Below are positions 8,735 to 17,714 of a DNA stretch of 64,000 nucleotides, piece after piece. Below the pieces are notes generated by a model. That model searched no databases and was not told the origin of the DNA. It saw nothing but the letters and a program-made list of their open reading frames with translations. Made by a program: the position numbers and the translations under genes. Position 1 is the stretch's first letter. Each line of letters starts with the position of its first letter. The DNA is from Propionispira raffinosivorans DSM 20765 (GTDB taxonomy: Bacteria; Bacillota; Negativicutes; Selenomonadales; Selenomonadaceae): NCBI RefSeq assembly GCF_000381065.1, contig NZ_KB905854.1:35093-99092 (forward strand), read 5' to 3'.

Positions 8735-9760
8735 TTATAAACCATAAACAGCGCGGATTTCTTTAAGTGAAACGGGACGATTTTCCGCTACGGATTTTTG
8801 TGCTGCTAAACCAATAAGTACGGGTTCTAGCCCATCTTGGGCAGTTACCAGAGTTGGCGTATCTTTGACAATTGCATTAACAAAGGCTGCAATTTCATCA
8901 GCATAGGCATTCATGTAACGTTCCAAAAAGAAAAAGAGTGGTTTTTCAGCTACTACACCATTTTTGCCACTGAATACTGCATTGGAACTTGAATCATTTT
9001 GAATGGAAATTGCCCCGTTTGTTCCAAATACTTCGGCTCGTTGGTCATAACCATAACAAGCTTGACGGCAGTTATCAATGACAGCTGTTGCACCATTGGC
9101 AAGTTTTAAAGTTATGATGGCAGTATCGACATCACCGGCTTGACCGATAGCAGGGTCGACTGTAACCGAGCCTGCAGCATAAACTTCTTCTACTTCCGAG
9201 CCGGATAGGTAGCGGACCATGTCAAAATCATGAATGGTCATATCGAGGAACATACCGCCAGAAATTTTTACATAGTCAATGGATGGTGGTTCCGGGTCGC
9301 GTGAGGTGATTTTTATAATTTGTTGCTTGCCGATTTGACCAGCGGCTACCGCTTCCTGAATTGCTTTAAAGTTATGGTCAAAACGACGATTAAAACCTAC
9401 TTGATATTTTTTGCCGGAAGTTTCAACTACTTTAAGAACTTCCTTGATTTTTTTAATACTGTGATCGATTGGTTTTTCACAAAAAACGTGTTTACCAGCT
9501 TGGAGTGCTTCAATAGAAAGAGGTGAATGCTGATCGGTTGATGCACAGATTAATACAGCATCAATTGTTGGATCCGCCAATATTTTTTTATAATCCGTAT
9601 AGGTTTCTTTTATGCCGAGGGAGTTTGCCCAAGCTATTGAGTTTTCATTCAAGAATGGGTCTGCTACCGCCTTTACTTGAGCATTTTTTACATGATTGGA
9701 AATACTTTCTCCATGAACGCGGCCGATGCGGCCTACGCCAATAATACCAATGTTAATCAT
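8735..9760 (-). CDS. iolG: Inositol 2-dehydrogenase (Gfo/Idh/MocA family)
   Basis: 341-aa NAD-dependent dehydrogenase oxidising myo-inositol (or a stereoisomer) to 2-keto-inositol. Rossmann GVGRIG at residues 8-13, catalytic Lys96 in CEKP, Asp173 and His177 in LDMTIHDFD, and the IolG-typical GFNRRFDHNF and TSRDPEPPS. Start ATG 9760 has AAAGGCGGA upstream; a longer reading begins at a TTG that precedes this site. Monocistronic on the minus strand, divergent from an AraC regulator, with which it shares a 346-base intergenic region. It is the likely partner of the iolE-like gene at the window start. Confidence 0.88.
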   Translation of the reverse strand: MINIGIIGVGRIGRVHGESISNHVKNAQVKAVADPFLNENSIAWANSLGIKETYTDYKKILADPTIDAVLICASTDQHSPLSIEALQAGKHVFCEKPIDHSIKKIKEVLKVVETSGKKYQVGFNRRFDHNFKAIQEAVAAGQIGKQQIIKITSRDPEPPSIDYVKISGGMFLDMTIHDFDMVRYLSGSEVEEVYAAGSVTVDPAIGQAGDVDTAIITLKLANGATAVIDNCRQACYGYDQRAEVFGTNGAISIQNDSSSNAVFSGKNGVVAEKPLFFFLERYMNAYADEIAAFVNAIVKDTPTLVTAQDGLEPVLIGLAAQKSVAENRPVSLKEIRAVYGL

Positions 9761-9969
9761 AATTTTTATTCCGCCTTTCAAAATAAGTTCCGTTTTTGCG
9801 AAGCTCCTTGATTTTGTTTGCCAGTATTCATTTTACTGGCTATTATCTTTGATTTTTGGTAATATAAGAATAGAGTGATTCAAAAGATGATAACTTTATT
9901 GTTATATTATATGTTTGTTTTGATTATCTTTATGTTTAAGTATACGGTGAAATAACAAAGATTACCTCT

Positions 9970-9988
9970 AGTATTTTGCTTTTTTTGC
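9970..9988 (+). promoter_or_regulatory. Shared 19-base motif, copy 1 (possible AraC operator)
   Basis: AGTATTTTGCTTTTTTTGC lies in the 9761-10106 spacer between iolG and the AraC gene. A copy with 17 of 19 bases identical occurs at 12036-12054 upstream of the paralogous AraC gene. Such sharing suggests a regulator site. Otherwise this 346-base AT-rich spacer shows no gene; it must contain the iolG promoter and the AraC promoter. Confidence 0.4.
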
Positions 9989-10106
9989 AAAGAAAAACAT
10001 TGATTTTTCAGCTCTTTTAATGAGTTTGCTAAATATACTCCAAATTATTGCTTTGTTTGTAAATAAATATTAGAATTTTCGATTAACTATAGAGTGGGTG
10101 ATTCGT

Positions 10107-10997
10107 TTGCTGCAGTATTTTGTCAAAGAAAAATTGTCATCGATTTTTCTGGGAGATCAAAATCCGGAACTTTTATACGTATGTGAAGTCGATCCTGTGC
10201 ATGCTAAAATGCCGCGGACAATGCATGTACATGAAGATCGGGTGGAAATTGTTTTGATTGTAGAAGGTTTTGGTGACTATACGATTCATAATAATAAATA
10301 TCATGTACAAAAAGGCGATTTATTATTTTTTAATAGTGGTGTTATTCATGATGAGGCAGTTTGTGAAGATCAGAATATTTTAACATACTGTGCTGCTATT
10401 AAAAATCTTCAAATTACGGGTTTGGAAAAAAATGAAATTTTATCGAATTTGATGTGTCCGGTTATTCACTTGGACCAAGATTTTGAAAAAGTAAAACAAA
10501 TATTTTTGCTGCTTTGCGATACAGTGAAAGAAGAAACGAACTGCAAGACGGAAATGAGCCATTACCTGATGCGGGCTTTCGTTGTGAAAGTTCATGATTG
10601 TATCGAAAAATATGAAGTGCCGATGGCACCAATTCCGTATAATTTAGGTATTCAGATTAAACAGTATATTGATGCGCATTATCTAGAAGATTTGAATTTA
10701 AGTAAAATTTCGGAGGCTTTACATATAAATACATATTATTTATCACATGTTTTTAAAGAAATGGTAGGTTATTCTCCCATGCAATATGTAATGCGCCGTC
10801 GTGTGGGCGAAGCACAAAACTTGTTACTCAATACGGAGGATAGTATTACAAAAATCGCCATGTGGGTGGGTTATAATAACTCTAATTATTTTCAACTGGT
10901 TTTTAGTACAATTGTTGGAATGTCACCGGGACGTTATCGTAAATCGTGGGTGAAAGAAACGGACACCCCAGAATTTTTTGATAAAACAGGAAAATAA
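10107..10997 (+). CDS. AraC-family regulator with N-terminal cupin domain (paralog 1)
   Basis: 296-aa regulator: cupin sensor domain with MHVHEDRVEIVLI (metal/sugar-binding histidine) near residue 45 and KGDLLFFNSG near 73; C-terminal double helix-turn-helix with SHVFKEMVGYSPMQYVM and IAMWVGYNNSNYFQLVF. Start: TTG 10107 gives MLQYFVKEK, matching MSQYFAQET of the paralog at 11942, and has GTGGGTGA five bases upstream; GTG 10098 is the alternative. It is divergent from iolG, so inositol or a related polyol is a plausible effector. Three similar cupin-AraC proteins occur in the window. Confidence 0.85.
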   Translation: MLQYFVKEKLSSIFLGDQNPELLYVCEVDPVHAKMPRTMHVHEDRVEIVLIVEGFGDYTIHNNKYHVQKGDLLFFNSGVIHDEAVCEDQNILTYCAAIKNLQITGLEKNEILSNLMCPVIHLDQDFEKVKQIFLLLCDTVKEETNCKTEMSHYLMRAFVVKVHDCIEKYEVPMAPIPYNLGIQIKQYIDAHYLEDLNLSKISEALHINTYYLSHVFKEMVGYSPMQYVMRRRVGEAQNLLLNTEDSITKIAMWVGYNNSNYFQLVFSTIVGMSPGRYRKSWVKETDTPEFFDKTGK

Positions 10998-11052
10998 AAA
11001 GTTCTTTGTCGTTAAAGTAAGTACAATTTGTTTAACGGCAAAGAACTTTTTT
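10996..11052. terminator. Bidirectional terminator between convergent AraC genes
   Basis: AAAAAGTTCTTTG...GTTAAA pairs with TTTAAC...CAAAGAACTTTTTT (about 20 bp, one mismatch); serves both converging AraC genes. Confidence 0.9.
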
Positions 11053-11078
11053 GTATGTTAATCGATAAAAGCAGTCTA

Positions 11079-11942
11079 CTATTTAGAAGAATTATTTAAC
11101 CATGATTTACGGTACTTTCCGGGAGGCATACCAACCATGGTATTGAAGACTACTTGAAAATAATTTGAATTGTTGTATCCGCTCATTAAGGCAATCTGTG
11201 TGATACTGTAATCGGTATTGATGAGGAGGTTTTGGGCTTCACCAATACGGCGATGAATAACATATTGCATGGGTGAGTATCCCACTATTTTTTTAAATAC
11301 ATGAGATAGATAATATGTATTAACACGAATGGCGGTTGAGATGGTTGAGAGATTAATATCTTCGAGATAATGTTCATCAATATATTCCTTGATTCGTAAG
11401 CCGAGGTTATAATCTTCACCTTCTAACACGACTTTATTATTATCGATTAAGATCCGGCATAGGACTAATAAAGACCGCATTGTGCAGTTCCCAATTTCGG
11501 CGGCCCCAGGTTCTAAATTATGTTCAACGAAATAAGCCAAAATTGAAAAAAACTGATGTATGCGTGAAAAAAGCATGCCGCTTTGGAGAACTGGACACAT
11601 AGTATTGGGCAACAATTGATTTTCAGCTAAACTTTTTAAACGAAGTTTTTTGATGCCAATACAATAGGTACTTATAGAATTCTGTTCATTGTTTTCATTG
11701 TGAAGAATACCGCTGTTGATAAAAATAAGATCTCCTTTTTTTATTTCATAGGAGTGATTATTAATGGTATAGGTTCCCTGCCCGTGACGAATAAAAATAA
11801 TTTCTGCTAAATCGTGATGAACATGGAATGTTCGAGGCAGGGGCGTGGTCGTTTGACTTGTTTTGCCGATGTAGGCTAAAGCCGGTACGCTGTTCAGCTC
11901 AAAAATTGTGGTGAATGTCTCCTGGGCAAAATATTGTGACAT
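11079..11942 (-). CDS. AraC-family regulator with N-terminal cupin domain (paralog 2)
   Basis: 287-aa paralog of the regulator at 10107: same start (MSQYF), same cupin block (FHVHHDLAEIIFI, KKGDLIFINSG) and nearly identical DNA-binding half (SHVFKKIVGYSPMQYVIHRR, MSGYNNSNYFQVVF). Start ATG 11942 has AAGGGAGAT six bases upstream; the open frame extends 42 residues further without a site. Divergent from an organophosphate-type transporter, which it probably controls. Convergent with paralog 1, so the pair arose by an inverted duplication or by capture of relatives. Confidence 0.87.
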   Translation of the reverse strand: MSQYFAQETFTTIFELNSVPALAYIGKTSQTTTPLPRTFHVHHDLAEIIFIRHGQGTYTINNHSYEIKKGDLIFINSGILHNENNEQNSISTYCIGIKKLRLKSLAENQLLPNTMCPVLQSGMLFSRIHQFFSILAYFVEHNLEPGAAEIGNCTMRSLLVLCRILIDNNKVVLEGEDYNLGLRIKEYIDEHYLEDINLSTISTAIRVNTYYLSHVFKKIVGYSPMQYVIHRRIGEAQNLLINTDYSITQIALMSGYNNSNYFQVVFNTMVGMPPGKYRKSWLNNSSK

Positions 11943-12035
11943 AAAAATATCTCCCTTCTGATTAATTATATAGACACGGTTTGTACTATTGAATGCTGCA
12001 GTTTTTAAGATTTTACAAAAAGAGCAAAAATTTAA

Positions 12036-12054
12036 AGTATTTTGTCTTTTTTGC
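12036..12054 (+). promoter_or_regulatory. Shared 19-base motif, copy 2 (possible AraC operator)
   Basis: AGTATTTTGTCTTTTTTGC; partner of the motif at 9970. An imperfect inverted copy, ACAAAAAGAGCAAAA, lies just to its left at about 12015, making a palindromic region, as expected for a dimer site. Located in the 376-base spacer 11943-12318 between AraC paralog 2 and the MFS gene. No gene is seen in the spacer. Confidence 0.4.
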
Positions 12055-12318
12055 TTATAAAATAGCAAGAATTCAAAGATACAGTATTCAAACTGTCTCT
12101 ATAATGAGAATCAGAGGACAAGAAGTACACATAATATAATATTAAATGTTTCAAAATATGATCATGATGAAACTATTTATATTATACTAACAAAAATGCC
12201 AGAGAAAAGCCACTTAATTTTCTATTGAAAATTAATATCTTGCGCATAACTGACAAAGATCTTATGTATCATTTACTTACTGTATGATTATTGAAATTTT
12301 AAGAGGAGGTCTATTTTT

Positions 12319-13710
12319 ATGTTAAAATGGTTTTTAACAGGTAAGCAGCAATCCAAAATCACAGATCCAACGATGGTGAGAAAAATGTTTCGTAGTGCCA
12401 GAATACAAGGTGTCACAGCGATGATTCTTGGGTATGGCATGTATTATGTTATGCGAATGACCTTGGGGGTTGTAAAAAAACCAATGATTGAAGCTGGTTT
12501 TACACCGACAGAACTTGGACAAATCGGTGCAGCCATGCTTATTGCTATCGCTGTCGGGAAATGTTTGAATGGGTTTATTGCGGATCGCTGCAATATAAAA
12601 AAAATTGTGCCAATTGGGTTATTGGGGGCGGCAATTGTAAATTTCATTTTGGGATTTTCTAGCCAATATTGGATTTTTTTAGCTTTATGGTTTGTAAATG
12701 GCTGGTTTCAATCGATGGGGTCAGCACCATGTATTGTTTCTTTGGCGCAATGGTATTCAAAAAGCCAGCTAGCCACGTATTATGGTGTATTCAGTATTGC
12801 TCATTATATCGGAGAAGGTGCAACATATTTTGGAACGGCGATGCTTGTGGTTGCTTTTGGCTGGCATGCAGCCTTTTTTGTTCCGGGAATTGCTTGTATT
12901 GTTTTAGCCTTTATCATGTATCGTTATATGTATGATCGTCCCGAAGCTTATGGACTGCCTTCAGCAAATGAATTTGAAGGTGAAGTTCTTCAGGAAAAAA
13001 AAGAAAAAGAAAAAACAACACGGGATGCACAATTAGAAGTTATAAAAAACCCATATGTCTGGTTGATTGCTCTTTCGGCAACTTGTCTTGGGATAGCAAG
13101 ATACTCAATGAGCAGCTGGGGGGTTATATTCTTACAAGAATATAAAGCGTATTCTCTCGTGACAGCTGGTAGTATAATGGCTTTATCACCTTTAATGGGA
13201 GGTGTTGGTTCATTCTTTTCTGGCATTATTTCGGATAAGATATTCAAAGCAAATCATGCTTTGACGACGATTGTTTTTGGTTGTATGATGCTGGTTGGAA
13301 TTATAGGTTTTTGTTATACACCAGCAGGCAGTCCTTGGATTGATATGCTATGGATTTCGGTTTTTGGATTTGGGTTAGGGGTTATTTTGTGTTTTGTTGG
13401 CGGCATGCTTGCGGTGGATCTTTGCTCACGTAAAGCGACAGGTGCCGCCATGGGAACAATTGGGTTATTATCTTATGGTGGTGCAGCGGCACAAGATTTG
13501 ATTAATGGGTTACTTATGGATGCCGCTAAGACGGTTGTAGATGGTCAGGTGATTTATCATTTTGAAAATATCATGCTTTTTTGGATTGGTGCAGTTGCGC
13601 TTATGACAATTCTTATTGTTCCGACGCTATGGGCTAAAAAAGTAAAGCACAATGAAAGTTCCAACAATAAGAATTTAGATGAGAAACTGCAAAAGGAAAC
13701 GCAGGCATAA
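12319..13710 (+). CDS. MFS transporter, organophosphate:phosphate antiporter (GlpT/UhpT/PgtP) type
   Basis: 463-aa inner-membrane protein with about 12 helices. The stretch QWYSKSQLATYYGVFSIAHY near residue 148 matches the OPA-family signature (WF..RERGTYWG...S.N), and MYDRPEAYGLP closes the first half before a charged cytoplasmic loop (residues ~218-235). OPA antiporters take up phosphorylated sugars, glycerol-3-phosphate or glycerophosphodiesters in exchange for phosphate. Strong site GAGGAGGT before ATG. Followed by a cytoplasmic metallophosphoesterase, so import of a phosphoester and its intracellular hydrolysis is the obvious model. Confidence 0.83.
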   Translation: MLKWFLTGKQQSKITDPTMVRKMFRSARIQGVTAMILGYGMYYVMRMTLGVVKKPMIEAGFTPTELGQIGAAMLIAIAVGKCLNGFIADRCNIKKIVPIGLLGAAIVNFILGFSSQYWIFLALWFVNGWFQSMGSAPCIVSLAQWYSKSQLATYYGVFSIAHYIGEGATYFGTAMLVVAFGWHAAFFVPGIACIVLAFIMYRYMYDRPEAYGLPSANEFEGEVLQEKKEKEKTTRDAQLEVIKNPYVWLIALSATCLGIARYSMSSWGVIFLQEYKAYSLVTAGSIMALSPLMGGVGSFFSGIISDKIFKANHALTTIVFGCMMLVGIIGFCYTPAGSPWIDMLWISVFGFGLGVILCFVGGMLAVDLCSRKATGAAMGTIGLLSYGGAAAQDLINGLLMDAAKTVVDGQVIYHFENIMLFWIGAVALMTILIVPTLWAKKVKHNESSNNKNLDEKLQKETQA

Positions 13711-13785
13711 AGATTAAAATTTTAACAAGGCTGTACATCAGGGCTTTACACAAATTAGACGATGCAGTAACGGGGAGGCAGCAAT

Positions 13786-16707
13786 ATGAATAGCAATTTT
13801 TTTATACTAAATGGACCGTATTTATTGGACCCGGCAGCATCACATATGACGATTGCCTGGGAAACAAACTCTCCGGTGGATATTCAAGTGATTTATGGTG
13901 AACAAGAATTTTTAAATCAGACGATGACACCGAATTTTGAACGTGGAATTCCATATGAAGATAATAATAAGGGAAATTGTCTTTATACAGCAGTTTTACG
14001 TGATTTAAAGCCGGATACAAAATATATGTATCAAATTAAATTGCATTCTGGTGCGATGGAATCAGGAACTTTTAAAACGTTAGAAAAACAACCAAATGAA
14101 CTAAAAATTGTAATGCTAAGTGATTCACATCTTTTTCATACAGAAAAACAGTTTTCAGATATGGTGGAACGGATAAAGCCGGAATTTATCATCCATAGTG
14201 GAGATATTTCTTTTGGAACAGGCTACCAACATGAACAATATGTAAATAATTGGTTTAAGAAAATACCAGAGTTGTTAAAGCATATACCCGTTTTTTATAT
14301 TCCGGGTAATCATGATGATGGACCATTTTATGATGAGTTTTTTACAAAACCACAGGCGAAAACATGTCGATGTGATGAAACCGGTCGCACATATTCGTTT
14401 GATTGCGGCAAAACACATTTTACGCTAGTAGATAGCAACTCTTGGGGTCTGTTTGAAATGAATGCAATTAATTCTGGGGTGGAGGCAGATGCCAAAACAA
14501 AGCGGACCATCCAGCAGACATTGAATTGGATTAAGCAGGATTTGGCGAGTGAAGCTGCGGCAAACGCAGCTTGGCGTGTACTGGTTCTTCATCACCCGTA
14601 TACAGATGAATTTAATAATCGTTATATTGTGCCGGTTGCTGAAGCTTATAATGTAAATTTGGTGATCGGGGGGCACCTGCATTATTATGTAAAAACAGTA
14701 TCAATTGATCCTAAAGTTGGTGCTAAAACAGTTTATATTAGTCAAGGCAGTACGCAGGAACCGGAATGTGAGCTGGATACGGGCGGAGGAGAACATCGCC
14801 TATTAGAAGAGTTTCCGGAAGTTGTAGCGATGGGAAAAAGTAATTACACATTACTTACTATTGAAGAAGAACATTTGCAATGTGAAACATATGGATTTTC
14901 ACAGCAATCAGGAAATGAAGCACTTGTGGATCGTGTGCTTTTAGTTCATGATGAACCTAAAATTTCAATTTCCAAAGTTGAAATTCGCCGTATTGATAAT
15001 AATGGAAAGGTTGAAATTAAAGGAATTGCTGAAAATATTGGTCGGGGTTTGGCCGAGGTGACATTACAGCTTTTTGACAATAATGTGGAAAATATCATGA
15101 ATTTATTTGGACCTGTGGACAAAGAAAGAGTCATTGTTTTAAATGAAAAAGAAAAGCGCAGCTTTACAATGCTGTATAGAGCAGTTAATCAAGGTCAGCA
15201 TGAAATTAAAGTCCAAAATGTCAGTGAAAATATCACGGTTTTTGAGCCAGAACAGTTGACATTTCAGTATATGAAACTTACGTTAGATCATGTTAAACAT
15301 GCAAGTCTGCTTATGGCAAGCATTGAAGCAACGAATAATTTGGATCGGGAGATTTTTGTTCCCGTCCATTTATATATTGATCAAAGAATTGCTGAAACTA
15401 AAAATATATTTTTTCGGGGGCACGAAAAAAAACAGGTTGATTTTTGTTATAAATTTTATCAGGGTGGAAGTTATCAGGTTAGTATTGCGGATCAATTGCC
15501 GCGTGATATTAAAATTCCTGGACCGATTCGGATCATACCAAGAATTCAGGATAAATCAGGGCAGGGAAACTATGCACTTTTGCATGGCAATCCAAAAGTG
15601 ATCACAAGACCCGACAAAGTTGAGATTTGTCTGGAGCAATATGGTGATTATATTGAGATACCGGCGCGACCCAATTTGCGAGTAAAGAATGCTTTTAGTG
15701 GAATGGTTTGGGCAAATGTAGATCGTTTGGCCAAGCAGAACGAAATGGGGCATAATCCTTTAATGGTAAAGGGTAAATCGGTTGGCTGGGGAGCAACTTA
15801 TTTAATGAGGATGGTTGTTGAACGTGCGGGTGGACTCAAATGGGGGACTTGCCATGATATTACAGAATATTCATGGCAGGGCGGTATGGTCAACTTGAAC
15901 CAATGGACACAATATACATTGACTTTTGATAAGCAAATAGGGGGGAATTCATATTGTAATGGAAAACGTGTGGCCCATGTTTCAGGAATTGCTGTTGATA
16001 CCAAACTGCGAAATTGGGAAAATGAACCAATTTTTATTGGATACTCCTATATAGGTCATGTGATAACAGAAATTGATAGACCTAAATATTTTACGCATCT
16101 TCCGGCAAAAATAAGTCAAGTCCGCTTTTATAAAGATCATTTATCAGAACAAGAAAATCGACAGATTTATGAACAGCCGCAAAAAGCTGGCATAAAGGCT
16201 GAGAAAATGGCAGTGTGGCTTGATTTTCATGATATTTTAACAGTGGGGACACATACAACGGAATGGTGTCATCCAGCTGTATTTGATCCAGCATATAAGA
16301 CTGAAAAAAAATATTGGAACTTTAAACAGTTGAAAACAAAAGCAAAACTCCCGTTGCAAGCAGGAATGAAAGCGAGTGTTGAGGTATCAGATGATGGTGC
16401 TTCCATTAAAGCACGTCAACAAATTATTCTTAAAAATGGAACAAACTATATTGTTTTAGAAGGTTTGCCACCAGCTCAGTACATTCGTATTGTCACTGAA
16501 TTTTCAGCTGAAGTAGGGTCAGAAGGTACATTTATTCCTGAATTACAGGAATATCAAATCAGTGCTTTCAATGAAACGGATTTTACCGAAATGTTTTGGT
16601 CAACACAAGAAGATTGGCAACGGGGCAAGTTTACCGGGGCAGTTGGGTTTGAACCAATTGACAGATTATCTGATTTTCCAGAGTATACGGATGTTATACA
16701 CGGTTGA
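13786..16707 (+). CDS. Purple-acid-phosphatase-like metallophosphoesterase with LamG-like C-terminal region
   Basis: 973 aa without a signal peptide, so cytoplasmic as read. Residues 1-100: fibronectin/purple-acid-phosphatase N-terminal beta domain. Residues ~105-310: calcineurin-like phosphoesterase with all metal motifs (LSDSH 111-115, HSGD 137-140, PGNHDD 173-178, LHHPY near 266, GGHLHYY near 291). About 390-570: beta-rich repeats. About 590-800: concanavalin/LamG-like fold (DKSGQGNYALLHGNP, then WANVDR and WTQYTLTF). C-terminal ~150 residues unassigned. GGGGAGG site. It follows the OPA transporter by 75 bases. Phosphodiesterase or phosphatase for the imported ester is inferred; the large binding modules in a cytosolic enzyme are unusual. 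Confidence 0.8.
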   Translation: MNSNFFILNGPYLLDPAASHMTIAWETNSPVDIQVIYGEQEFLNQTMTPNFERGIPYEDNNKGNCLYTAVLRDLKPDTKYMYQIKLHSGAMESGTFKTLEKQPNELKIVMLSDSHLFHTEKQFSDMVERIKPEFIIHSGDISFGTGYQHEQYVNNWFKKIPELLKHIPVFYIPGNHDDGPFYDEFFTKPQAKTCRCDETGRTYSFDCGKTHFTLVDSNSWGLFEMNAINSGVEADAKTKRTIQQTLNWIKQDLASEAAANAAWRVLVLHHPYTDEFNNRYIVPVAEAYNVNLVIGGHLHYYVKTVSIDPKVGAKTVYISQGSTQEPECELDTGGGEHRLLEEFPEVVAMGKSNYTLLTIEEEHLQCETYGFSQQSGNEALVDRVLLVHDEPKISISKVEIRRIDNNGKVEIKGIAENIGRGLAEVTLQLFDNNVENIMNLFGPVDKERVIVLNEKEKRSFTMLYRAVNQGQHEIKVQNVSENITVFEPEQLTFQYMKLTLDHVKHASLLMASIEATNNLDREIFVPVHLYIDQRIAETKNIFFRGHEKKQVDFCYKFYQGGSYQVSIADQLPRDIKIPGPIRIIPRIQDKSGQGNYALLHGNPKVITRPDKVEICLEQYGDYIEIPARPNLRVKNAFSGMVWANVDRLAKQNEMGHNPLMVKGKSVGWGATYLMRMVVERAGGLKWGTCHDITEYSWQGGMVNLNQWTQYTLTFDKQIGGNSYCNGKRVAHVSGIAVDTKLRNWENEPIFIGYSYIGHVITEIDRPKYFTHLPAKISQVRFYKDHLSEQENRQIYEQPQKAGIKAEKMAVWLDFHDILTVGTHTTEWCHPAVFDPAYKTEKKYWNFKQLKTKAKLPLQAGMKASVEVSDDGASIKARQQIILKNGTNYIVLEGLPPAQYIRIVTEFSAEVGSEGTFIPELQEYQISAFNETDFTEMFWSTQEDWQRGKFTGAVGFEPIDRLSDFPEYTDVIHG

Positions 16708-16738
16708 GGCCCTCTTCATCATTTTGTGATGATTATAT

Positions 16739-16775
16739 AGCCGCTGTAAAAATTTTATAGCGGCACTTTTTTTAA
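16739..16775 (+). terminator. Terminator after metallophosphoesterase
   Basis: GCCGCTGTAAAA pairs with TTTTATAGCGGC (one G-U pair), followed by a run of seven T. Confidence 0.88.
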
Positions 16776-16816
16776 CGAACAATGGATTTGTAATCAATAA
16801 ACATGGATACAAAACA

Positions 16817-16882
16817 AAATAAAGCAGCCATTTGAACAGTCTGTTAAGTAACCAGTAAATAGTTCAAAATGGCTGCTTTATT
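16817..16882 (-). terminator. Terminator of the minus-strand gene at 16882
   Basis: AAATAAAGCAGCCATTTGAAC pairs with GTTCAAAATGGCTGCTTTATTT around a 24-nt loop; read on the minus strand it ends in a T-rich tract. It abuts the stop codon. Confidence 0.75.
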
Positions 16883-17547
16883 TATTTTTCATCAGGGAGT
16901 GTTAAATTTTCCTTAAGTACGGAAACTTCGTCGGCAATGGTGAGAGGGGCAGGGGCGCCGATCGTCATGATTCGTTCGAGTATTTGTACTTGTTCATCAT
17001 GGCTTTTGGTCTTGAGGTTAGCTGGATCAACAGCAGCTTTTGACTTTGTTATAACATCTGTTTGCATTGTAATATAATTACTCGTTTTCTCAATTATTTT
17101 TGCGGTTAGAGTATAATTTGTATCTTCTAAACTTTCGGGAGGTTTTTGCTGGAAAAATTTATTTTTAAGTGTAAGCGATTGTTCTTGTAATTGCGTCAAT
17201 CGTAGATAGACGGTTTGAATGCTGATGTCATCATTTTTAAAAGACTGTAGTATTTTATCATATTGCTGCCAGTTACTATCCAGAAGGTCGATGTCTTTTT
17301 TATAATTGGTATACCAATCAATAAAAGTGTGCTGCTGTTGGAGAATTTGATTTTTTTGTTCAATTGTCAGTGCTGTTTCTGGTGTTGTAACGTGCGTCAT
17401 CAAGACAAAAATAGATGCACCCAAAATGCTAATAAGAAAGAGCGCAATCATTTTTTTGCTGCGGAATTCAATGTAAATAGCATACCCAATCAAGATTAGG
17501 GTAATGAAAATTGCAGTTTTGGCTGAGGTGTAGGATAAAATTTCCAT
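16882..17547 (-). CDS. Unknown membrane-anchored helical protein
   Basis: 221 aa, not recognised. Two membrane helices at about residues 10-26 and 32-52, then a mostly helical, glutamine-rich region (about 55-130) that may form a coiled coil, and an acidic tail. No catalytic motif seen. Good ribosome site (TAGGAGAT) before ATG 17547. Single-gene unit with its own terminator, divergent from the ABC transporter at 17715, so the two may be co-regulated from the 167-base spacer. Codon use resembles neighbours. Confidence 0.7.
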   Translation of the reverse strand: MEILSYTSAKTAIFITLILIGYAIYIEFRSKKMIALFLISILGASIFVLMTHVTTPETALTIEQKNQILQQQHTFIDWYTNYKKDIDLLDSNWQQYDKILQSFKNDDISIQTVYLRLTQLQEQSLTLKNKFFQQKPPESLEDTNYTLTAKIIEKTSNYITMQTDVITKSKAAVDPANLKTKSHDEQVQILERIMTIGAPAPLTIADEVSVLKENLTLPDEK

Positions 17548-17714
17548 AATAATATCTCCTATATCATAAAGTGTCTTCGTTTATTTTATCATATTTAGCT
17601 TATTTATATATAGTTGAAGGGATATTTCTTGCGATAATGTTCAATAAAGTTTATACTAGGAGATATTTACAGTGGATTTGATTTATAGATAGAGGGAAAG
17701 CTTGGTGTGGAGTA

